From assembly GCA_001598975.1 (NCBI GenBank), contig BBXU01001269.1:1-16721 (forward strand): a stretch of DNA of 16,721 bases, in the 5' to 3' direction. The position numbers were made by a program, and so were the translations under genes. Source of the DNA: Parachlorella kessleri (taxonomy: Eukaryota; Chlorophyta; Trebouxiophyceae; Chlorellales; Chlorellaceae). The notes under the pieces were generated by a model that saw only the letters and a program-made list of their open reading frames with translations, did no database searches and was not told the origin of the DNA. Of this stretch, positions 1 to 7,773 are shown one piece after another. Within the stretch, counting starts at the first letter, position 1. The number at the start of each line of letters is the position of its first letter.

Positions 1-29
1 TCCCCTCCCCTCCCCCCCCTCCCTCCCTC

Positions 30-62
<33 letters not shown>
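1..62. repeat. Pyrimidine-rich and (CT)n(AC)n microsatellite
   Basis: A CCCCT-type tract (1-30) runs into (CT)n and then (AC)n. It lies in a Nudix intron, about 10 nt downstream of the exon 4 donor, where the transcript carries the GT and GA complement. Confidence 0.9.
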
Positions 63-76
63 CCCAAGGTACCCAC

Positions 77-1888
77 CAATAGGCCAGGGCTGCGACCCGA
101 GGATGTCAACTTGTGTCACCTCCACGCCAGATTCTTCCCTCACTTCCCTCGTTACCGCCTCCTCAACGGACTCTCCCTGCGGTGAACCCCAACGCATGGG
201 TCTTGAACGCATGGACGTAGCATGCAGCCCAAGCGGCAGAACTCGGCACCGGTCCTCCCCAGGCCTTTAAGGATGATGTATTATGTATGCACCCTTTATG
301 GGGAGGCGGCATGTATGCACCCACCCTGCCTGAGGCCACGGTGCACTCCCACACTTCACTGGCTCCAGCCAAGTTGGGAGGGAAGCACCACAGCAGCTGC
401 ATAGCGCCCCTCAGGAATTGAGGATTAGCCTGGTAGGTTGAAAAGTTTACTAGCAGGTCCACTGGGATCTGCCACATCCTCCAGCCCCTTGCCATTCACA
501 CCAGCCCTTTATCCCTCGCCCCCTCCCCCACCCTCCATCACCACCACCACCATCACACACAACCCTATGGGTGCATAAACAGCATCTGGCAAACATCTCA
601 TCCGGATGCAAAACCAACTTCTAGCAGCCCACAACGTCATCCCACCTGGTCTATGAACCCCGCCAGGGCTGTGTACATGGGCCCCTGCATCCGCTTGTAC
701 TTCCCCAGGAGCGCTCTCCGCCCGTCGGGCGACTCGACTAACATGATGACTACGGGGTCGGTGCGGGGGTAGGCCCGGTGCTCCTTGTGGGCTGTGCACT
801 GCCGCCGGCCGCCGCCCTCCACAGGGGACGTGGGGGCGCCGCAACGCGAGCAGAACTGGTGAGCCTGCAGGGGGCAATGCAGGGGCGGGTAAGCTAGATA
901 TGAGTGGGTAAAATAGATGGTGCCGCAGGACGAAAGTGCCACATCGTGCCCAGCCCGCCCCTGCAGCTTACGGCCCAGCACAGGTAGCCCCTCAACCTGT
1001 AGGGTCCTGGCCCCCCGCACCTGGTGCCACGACGACAGCGCCACAGCGTGCCCAGCGACCGCCAGCTGGCCAGGGTCCAGCAGCGCCATCAGGCTCCTCA
1101 GCTCCTTGAACCCCAGCTGCCGCTCTTCCAAGGCTGCCTGGGGAACCTTGGAGACATCAGCAGCCAGCTTACAGGCCCCGGTGGCGTCCTTGCCCAAGAG
1201 GTAGATGGGGATGGCCACGTCAGCACCCTCGCCTACAGGCAAAGCGTGCAGACCGCAGGGGTGAGTGCGAGCGGACGCACGAGCACTGCGGAGGCACCTC
1301 CCGCCAGGTTGGAGGGCGCTTGGGTCGTTGTTAAAGCCTGTGCTCAGGAGTCACAAGGGGAGGACCAACCTTAATGGGGCTCCATAAAGGCCCGGGTAAG
1401 TGCCAGTGACTATCAGCAACAGCAGTGCAACCCAGGCTGCCCCGGCACACACCCCAACCCCCGCCACGGCACACGGGGTGGCACACGGCGTCACCTGTGC
1501 TGAGGCGAAACTGGTCGGCCCCCTCTTGACGGAAGTGCAGCTGTTGCCGGAGCTGTTGAAGGTCAAACCACCGCAGCACAGTCTGCGTCCGGCCACCCTC
1601 GTTCTGCTCCTGCTGCTGCTCCTGCTGTGAGACGCACACCTTGCGCTCAGCTACCAGCAGGAATGACTGCCCAGGCTCCTCTAGTACCCCCTCCAGGCTC
1701 GACCCTGGGGCCAGGCCCCGGATGAGGGTGTTGCCACTGAAAGATTGCACAGCCAGTCGAGCAGGGAGCATGCTGGCTGATCTGAGGTGGTATGACGAGG
1801 TGACAGCGACCGAGGGTTGAGAGGCAAGTGAGGAGTAAGCGCGGCAGAGAGCAGATGTCAATCGAGGCAGAAGGGCCTTGCATGACAT
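77..1888 (-). CDS. NADH pyrophosphatase, NudC-type Nudix hydrolase (3' partial)
   Basis: Members of this family hydrolyse NAD(P)H or NAD-capped RNA to NMN(H) plus AMP. Exons in coding order are 1888-1495, 1232-1021, 864-646 and 176-77, all joining in phase; 308 codons are present and the gene continues off the left edge after a donor at 76. The first in-frame ATG after a stop is at 1888. The first ~40 residues hold Arg, Ser and Ala but no acid, like a mitochondrial or plastid presequence. The NudC N-terminal signature SFSGNTLIRG follows. Exon 3 has the zinc-ribbon start FCSRCG (about residues 206-211), then a C/H pair instead of the usual two Cys, then YPRTDPVVIMLV. The Nudix box spans residues 271-293 across the exon 3/4 join (GFIDQ then GESVEEAVTREVREESGV), matching GX5EX7REUXEEXGU exactly. 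SQPWP, the NudC-specific motif, follows. Introns are 262, 156 and 469 nt. A C-terminal peroxisomal signal, seen in plant relatives, cannot be judged here. Confidence 0.9.
865..1020 (-). other. In-frame, stop-free intron of the Nudix gene
   Basis: The donor reads CACCAG|GTGCGG and the acceptor CCCTGCAG|GCTCAC. Removing it joins WHQ to AHQFCSRCG, the spacing expected in NudC proteins. The intron is 156 nt (52 codons), phase 0, and has no stop in the coding frame, so retention would add 52 residues just before the zinc ribbon. It carries a diverged copy of the preceding exon end. Confidence 0.75.
917..1068. repeat. Diverged tandem duplication, exon end copied into intron
   Basis: About 45 bp at 1021-1068 (end of Nudix exon 2) recurs at 917-964 inside the next intron, offset 104 bp. 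In the coding direction the copies read AGHAVALSSWHQ and AGHDVALSSCGT. The second copy has lost the CACCAG|GT donor, reading CACCATCT instead. Confidence 0.75.
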
Positions 1889-2100
1889 GTCAGGTCTGTC
1901 ATAGCGGGTGGCGCATACAGGGTTGCTCAAATTGGGTGATCAGGGCTGACCTATGCTGAATGGATGAGGAAATCCATCTGTTGTCCCTGGCTCTCAATTG
2001 TGCTGACCTGGTGCCAGCTCACACCTGTTGGCCGAAACAGACCTCAGTTCAATGCGTGGCGGGCATATAACAGATATACATGCTGAGGTGTATTATTGCT
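1889..2100. promoter_or_regulatory. Divergent intergenic region, likely shared promoter
   Basis: Only 212 bp separate the ATG of the minus-strand Nudix gene (1888) from the proposed ATG of the plus-strand reductase (2101). No coding potential is seen. An AT-rich stretch at 2064-2078 with a TATA-like CATATAA lies about 30-35 bp before the reductase ATG. That both genes are controlled from here is inference from geometry. Confidence 0.45.
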
Positions 2101-5100
2101 ATGCAAAACAAGAAGGTTCAGGGTGGGCAGCCTCAAGGCGTCTTTCGGAACGCCCTGCACCGGCTGGAACAGGTGAGCACTCACACTCTCCTTGTACGGC
2201 CGCCTGACATACACGTGTCTTCTGAACGTCCTTGTCGTACTTAGGGCCGATCAGCTGGTACCCACACATGGCGCTGCCCAGCCAGTTTCCAGGCAACTTG
2301 CAGTGTTCGTGCAGGCCTGGATGTCCTCAGCAGAGCGTACTCGTTGTTTCGAGCTGGTGCGACCGCTCACCATGCCTCCGCTGGTCGCAGCGTTGCAGGC
2401 ACTTGTTGCTTGCTTGCTTGATCCCAAGTCTGCCTGGGTTTACGCTGTCTGAGGCACCTGGCACGGGTGTGTGCCCGCCTGGTGGTGCTCCCAAGCTTAC
2501 TGCCTGTATGCCGTGTAGAACACCAAGGACACTGGCGAGGAGTGCGTGCTGCGGGTCCAGCCAGTGATTCTCAACACAGGCAAGGGCAATATCAGTTCTT
2601 TTCAGTCAGACCGCTTGAGTGCAGACCATATCGACTGAGCTTGCTAGCAGTTCTGCGTGGCAGCTGCGGGTGTCCTGTGTTCCTGGGTGAAGGTCGTTGC
2701 AAGACGTGTAGTTGGAGCCCCCATGCAGGCCATGCAATGCCGGCCATTGGACTGGGCGTTTATCGGAGCGCTCCCGGTGCAGAGACGTATGATGCCGTGC
2801 TGTCCGCGCTGAGGATCGGATACCGGCACATAGACACAGCGCAGGTGTATGGGAATGAAGCAGACGTGGGCAGAGCAGTGGCAGACTCGGGCATCAATCG
2901 ACAGGACCTTTTCCTGACAACCAAGCTCTGGAAATCAGAGTGGGGCTATGATAGGGCACGGGCCTCCATCCAGGAAAGCCTACAGGCAAGTTGAAGGGCA
3001 TCAGCGGGTTTTGATGCCGCTACTGGTGACGATCCACAGGAAGGGACAACAGCACGGCTTGCGCACCTACCATGGGAAGCCTGCCGGGAAGCAGCAGTGC
3101 TGGGTGGTAAGGCCGACAGGCTGCCCCAGTATGTCTATCCGCTTGGCCTTCTTGGCTAGGGTACGTTGTCAAGCTCTGGGTCCCAGCATTGGTGACCGTC
3201 AGCAAGAGAGTGGGATACACACTGACACCTCCTCATGGCTTTCCCGGCCGCCCTTCCTTTAGTCCCTCGTCAGAGGTGCTTTGGCCCTGTCATCCCGGGT
3301 TAGTGGTGACAAGGGGCGGGGCAACCATACATGGCCGGGCTAGAAAAGCTGGGCAACTGATTTGGTAGAAACGCCCCTCGGGTGGCGGCGCTGCTGGTGG
3401 ATAGCATCAAGAAAAGCATACAGAACACTGACATATTGGATTTATGTGTTTGCCCAACAATGGCAATATTTTAAATGAAACAAATAATGCAAAGGAAGGA
3501 CCACCGCCTTGCTGCTGCCAGCGCAGAGGCTACGCACACCATACCTGGACCTGCTTCTGCTGCACTGCCCGGGGGACCCGGGGACCCGTGCTGACACGTG
3601 GCGGGCGCTGGAGGACAGCGTGCGGGAGGTGAGTCGTAGTGAGTAATGTCGGCTGGAAATAATGTGGTAGGGCTGTGGTGGAGCCGGCAGGGGAGGCAGG
3701 CATGCGTGTGACTTGTGCCTTTGTGCTGGGGGACCCCCATGGTCCGCCCGGTCACTGGCTGGCCTGGTGGGCAGGAGAGACCTTCTACATTCTAGGTGCC
3801 GCACCCAAGCTACTGGGAACTACTACTGCACAGCTTTTCTCTTCCCTCTTCCCTCTCCCTCCCTCCCTCCCTCCCTCCCTTCATCTCGCTGTCATCTCTT
3901 TCCACTTTTCACTTCAAGCGTTGTACAATCGGGGCAGGCCCTGCCTCCTCCCAATGGTCTGCAGGGCCTCATCCGCAGCATTGGCGTCAGTAACTTTGGC
4001 GTGCCCCACTTGGAGAAGCTGTCAAATAGCGCCGAGGTGGTGCCGGCAGTCAACCAGATAGAGCTGTCGCCGTTCCTGCAGCAGCAGGAGATTGTAGAGT
4101 ACTGCCGGCAGAAGGGCATTGTACTGCAGGTCGGTGGCTTGGGGGTGGTGGCAGGCGGTACGAACAGAGAGGTTCAGGGCTGAGCTGTACCGCCAGGGCG
4201 GATGCAGTCCGCTCTGAGTCTTGCCTGAGTACTGTTTGAGTTTATGCATGCGTGGTTGTTGAGGAGAGGATTGAGCGCCGCGTCCTGGTGGGGTTGATAC
4301 TGCGTGCGTAGGTGTTGAGGACAGGACGGGCATGGCTGTTTGGTGGGTTTTGTACCGTCCTCAGTACTCTCTGCTGGCGCACCAGGAGGGTCATTAAAAG
4401 GTTTTGGGAAGTGGCATGTGCCGGTGTGTGTAGGAGGGTGCCCCTCCATGTGCCCCTCGTTGTGTACACGGTTGTTCACTACTGCCTGGGCTTGCAGCCA
4501 GTGTGCATTCAGCCCCGTCAGTGCCATTCGGCCTGATCTCCTCGTGTTGGCACTACCTGCCACCCCTACCATTGCGTACCCTGACCATTCACGGCTGGTG
4601 GCCGCCGTCAGAATGCGAAGCCACCTTCTGAATAAGCCCTTTATCATCCTCCACGCAGACCTACCTACCGATGTACAAGGGGGTTTCAGCGGAGGCCCTC
4701 GCGGTGGTAGAGGGCCTGGCACAAATGCCGGTGGCCACACTGGGTTAATAGCCGCCGGCATGATCTGCAGTCCTTGCTTCCCATGCAGGCCTACTCACCA
4801 CTGTGCAAGGGCCGACAGCTGGAGCACCCAACTGTGGTGGGGCTGGCACAGAAGCTAGGGGTCACACCCGCGCAGCTGCTGATTAGGTGAGGGAGTTTCT
4901 AATCAGATAGGTACTGGTAACCATAGGGGTTCTGGTAGAGAGTTTTCTCATCTGCCGGTGCAGCTACAAGGTATAGGAGAGATCGCATAGGTACATATGA
5001 TGATGGTGGATTTTGGAACACAACCTGGGGTCAGCACCTGGCCAGCTACTTAATCAGGGCAGAGATTATGTAATGATGAGACTTATTGTACTAACCAGCT

Positions 5101-5599
5101 GGGGATTACCTCGGCGCAGCTGCTCACTCAGGGCGGATGAAGCCACTGGGTGGACTGCCTGGTGTGATTTCTCCTTGCTTCAAGCCCCAAAAGCCCCAAA
5201 GCTTGCAGTGGTGGAGGCTGGGGATGTGAGCTGCACTAGAACCACGCTCATACACAAGGCTTTCCACTCACCCTTCGCTGGTGTACGCAGTGGGCAAGGC
5301 TTTGTAGCACAGGATGAGTCATGCATGACTCGCAGGTGGAGCCTCTCCAGAGGAGCTTGTGCGCCGCTGCCCAAGTCCACACCCCGGAGTCCTTACCACA
5401 TGCTGAGTCATGCATGACTCGCAGGTGGAGCCTCCAGAGGGGCTTTGTGCCGCTGCCCAAGTCCACCAAGCCCGAGCGGCAGCGCGAGAACTTCTCGGTG
5501 TTTGGCTTCTGCATCCCCGAGTCCGACGTGGCGCAGCTGGATGGGCTGGAGGCGCACCTGGTGACGGGGTGGGCACCCCAGGAATCCGATCCCGTGTAG
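2101..5599 (+). CDS. Aldo-keto reductase (NADP(H)-dependent, seven exons)
   Basis: A soluble (alpha/beta)8-barrel oxidoreductase that should reduce aldehydes or ketones with NADPH; the substrate cannot be read from sequence. Exons: 2101-2172, 2519-2579, 2729-2985, 3527-3628, 3965-4129, 4789-4886, 5425-5599; 930 nt, 309 residues, frame kept at every join. LNTGHAMPAIGLGVYRS opens the barrel. HIDTAQVYGNE gives Asp80 and Tyr85, TTKLW gives Lys110, and LDLLLLHCPGD gives His143, completing the AKR tetrad. GVSNF (171-175), NQIE (194-197), AYSPL (220-224) and LPKST followed by PERQREN (262-274) are the usual cofactor and substrate motifs; Lys264 and Arg270 fit NADPH. It ends in LVTGW and ten more residues. 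Exons 3-7 are firm. Exons 1-2 rest on phase, splice sites and the LNTGH join, so the start is less sure. Introns after exons 2 and 3 begin with GC. Long introns (346, 541, 336, 659, 538 nt) hold repeats listed separately. Confidence 0.9.
3842..3881. repeat. (CCCT)n microsatellite in reductase intron 4
   Basis: A CCCT/CCTT run lies about 85 nt before the acceptor of the GLIRSIGVSNF exon. It adds a long pyrimidine stretch on the transcribed sense strand. Confidence 0.9.
4659..4748 (+). pseudogene. Decayed duplicate of reductase exon 6 inside intron 5
   Basis: After a good acceptor (pyrimidines then CCACGCAG at 4658) the sequence reads TYLPMYKG, then about ten unmatched residues, then VVEGLAQ, and stops at TAA 4746. 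The real exon at 4789 reads AYSPLCKG, then TVVGLAQ. The phase after exon 5 is the same, but the copy has a 3-nt insertion, no convincing in-phase donor, and the stop. The two copies are 130 bp apart and clearly alike at the nucleotide level by eye. Confidence 0.65.
5315..5466 (+). repeat. Tandem duplication of reductase exon 7 acceptor and exon start
   Basis: Copies are 5315-5380 and 5404-5466, offset 89 bp. Each holds the perfect palindrome GAGTCATGCATGACTC (5316-5331 and 5405-5420), then the acceptor GCAG and the exon start TGGAGCCTC. Copy 2 encodes WSLQRGFVPLPKS and is the true exon 7. Copy 1 encodes WSLSRGACAPLPKS in the same phase but reaches TGA at 5415-5417. Confidence 0.9.
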
Positions 5600-5775
5600 G
5601 GTTGCGACACTGAGCTGTGGAGACTTACCAACAGCGTGGCAGCCTGTGGTGACGGGGTGGGGCACCCCAGGAGTCTGACATTGTGTGAAGCTGTCAAGCG
5701 AACTTGAGGGTCCGCTGTGCAGCGGGCGACTGTGTTGTGCCCACCCTAGGAGTTTGACCCCATGCAATGGCGCCA
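5561..5775 (+). repeat. Decayed tandem repeat of the reductase 3' end
   Basis: The last coding segment, GTGACGGGGTGGGCACCCCA then GGAATCCGA (5561-5589), recurs at 5649-5679, and a weaker copy (CACCCTAGGAGTTTGAC) lies at 5742-5758. Spacings are about 89 and 79 bp. Only the first copy is coding; the others are in the 3' UTR or beyond. Confidence 0.7.
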
Positions 5776-7773
5776 CACAGGGCTTGCAGGGCAGCAAACA
5801 CACCCTCTGTAACCACCTGTGGGGCGGTATGGCGGGTACACCCCTGGAGCGTAACCCCCTGTAAAGGTACAGGCACACAATATGGGAGAGATGGCTACCT
5901 CACCTAATGGCAGCCTGTTGTGGTACGGCGGGCGCCCTGGGAGTAGTGCCCGCAGGGACCTTTCGGAATTGCCTCTTGGTGCGGGAATGGCTCCTTAGGA
6001 GAGCTTGCTTGCTACCAGCCGTAGTCCCTCAGGCACCAAAGCTCCTTTCGCAGCCAGAATTGGCAGTTGATGGAGGTGGGCAACACGAACTGAGGAAGAT
6101 AGGAATGACCTGAGCTGAGGGGTGCCAGATGCAGTCACGCTCTGGGGCTTGCCTGTTGTTAGTGGGGTTGGCAGGTAGTGCTATTTGCCGGAGGGAGAGG
6201 TGAACTGTAGTGACAGGGCTGGGGCAGGCTACGCCTGAGTCTTGCCTGAGTTCTGGGGCTTGCATGTTAGTTAGTTGGGCTCAGCCAGCGTGAGGTCACG
6301 TTACTTTGGTGGGGCTACACAGGGCGGGTGCAGTGTCAACCATATACTTTTCTGAGGTTCCTATGAGGGCTGGGTATATGGCCCCTTGCTAAGCTTTGTC
6401 GCTTGGTCACAACTGTTTGTGTGGGCAGCACATGAGTAGAGGGGGGAGGGGGGGGATGAGCGGTGCAGCGTTGGCTTAAACCGCTTGGCTAACACTGTGG
6501 CGTGGATTCTGTGACGTGGCTTATTTGCGTCAGTTTACTGCTACCATTGACCTGGGTTGCTCTGACATCGTTGGGTGACTGGTATCTACATGTATGTGGT
6601 AGTCGTCGGTAGGGCATGACCTATACTCTGGCTATGCTAATTAGAGATGCAGAAATGCCCTTAAGGGCGGCCGAATGTGTCAATCCACAAACACCATGGC
6701 AGTGGGTTGACGTCCTTCAGTAGTGGGTGACAGGTTCTGCAAGCAGGAGGGATGATTTCAAACTTTCAGTGTCTAGGTGCACGGTGCGCTCTTGCATTGG
6801 CCAAGGAAAGAAGAAAAAAAACCCTGGCCGTTAGGCATTGCCGTCAGGCAGGTAAGGACCAGTTTATGCTTTGCTTCCTGCCCTGCCAACCACCTCCATG
6901 GGGTAGGCCTCAGGTTGCCTACACCTCAGGTGGGCTGCAGGAGGTTCTAGTTGGTCTTATTTTGCCTCGAGAAGAAGCTTACTTGTTAGCATTCGAACAA
7001 GTCCCCAGAGTAGGACTGATTCAGCCCTGTCAGTTCAGAGCCAGCTCTCACTTCCTATTTGCACTACCTGCCACTCATGCTAAGTATACTCTCCACTGTT
7101 CGGGTTGCCTGCCATATACATCAAGAACGTATAGAAGTCACAGGTCGACTAACGAGGTTGTCTGGGCTGTGCAAGATGTCTTAGCTTCTGTTTCAGTCAT
7201 ACATCCAGCCCCTACCAAAGGTGTGAAGGCAAAGCACAGCTCCAAGCTGCGAACCACCTTTTAGAGGCAGCAGTGCTCTACACAATACCTTTAACAAGTT
7301 GCAAAATACCTAAGCTCGTTGTGATAGAACGGGCAGCATCCTGGCCGGCCATCCACGCAGTCTGTTGAGTCGAGTTGCAGCCCAGTCCACCAGACCTCGA
7401 ACACACTTCCTATAAGTGAAGCGCAACGCACTCTACAATCCAATAATAAGCAGAATGTGTATACCCATATCGACATCGAGAAGGCGCACCCAAGACCGTT
7501 CAAGCAAAAGAAAGTGCGCCACTAGCGTGAGGGACTGCTGCTAGCGCAGTGAATAGCAAAGAAGGAGCGCACTTCTCAGGGCGCAAAGTCGTCTGGGATG
7601 CCCTGAGGACTTGGCGAAGGCCTGGTTCCTTCCTTTGGTCTCCTGACCTTGGTGCATGCTAGGCCCTGAGCAGGCCGTCCAGTAATATCGCGTCCCACTG
7701 GTTTGCTGCTGTGGGCTTCCAGCCTGCATGCACGGCTGGGGCGTCGGTATAGCGGAAAGTCTGCAGCGAGACC
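5600..7773. other. Gene-poor stretch between reductase and RNA-binding protein
   Basis: I recognise no gene here. It begins with the reductase 3' UTR and its decayed repeats. A second weak tandem repeat, sharing CTGGGGCTTGC, lies near 6140-6275 with a spacing of about 110 bp, and pieces such as TGAGTCTTGCCTGAGT also occur in reductase intron 5 near 4216. From about 6300 to 7560 the base composition is more AT-rich than the genes. A 170-codon open frame at 6752-7264 shows no family motif and lacks the GC-rich third positions of the real exons. The last few hundred bases, including TATAAG at 7411, should hold the promoter and leader of the next gene. Confidence 0.6.
5808..5864 (+). terminator. 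Candidate poly(A) signals of the reductase (TGTAA twice)
   Basis: TGTAA, the usual green-algal polyadenylation signal, occurs at 5808-5812 and 5860-5864, 209 and 261 nt after the stop. The short motif is expected by chance now and then; placement is the only support. Confidence 0.35.

Noticed and set aside
163..495. 110-codon minus-strand frame as a Nudix exon
   Set aside because: Its sequence lacks Nudix motifs; the real exon at 176-77 is in a different frame and carries the Nudix box.
538..561. CAC-rich run that could encode a His tract
   Set aside because: It lies in a Nudix intron and in no supported frame; simple repeat only.
637..1242. One uninterrupted 201-codon reading frame as a single Nudix exon
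   Set aside because: It starts at a TTG next to an acceptor, runs through the 156-nt intron that separates WHQ from AHQFC, and ends just past the donor at 645; the NudC family pattern needs the intron removed and the Nudix box from 176-77 added.
2192..2452. Extra coding exon upstream of the reductase (frame with VPTHGAAQPVSRQ)
   Set aside because: No family motif, and the direct join of 2172 to 2519 already keeps phase; treated as intron, though the N-terminus remains the least certain part of the gene.
5316..5420. AP-1/bZIP binding sites or transposon terminal repeats
   Set aside because: The palindromes are direct copies within an 89-bp tandem duplication at splice acceptors; no transposase or target-site duplication is seen. 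A regulatory role is not excluded but has no support.
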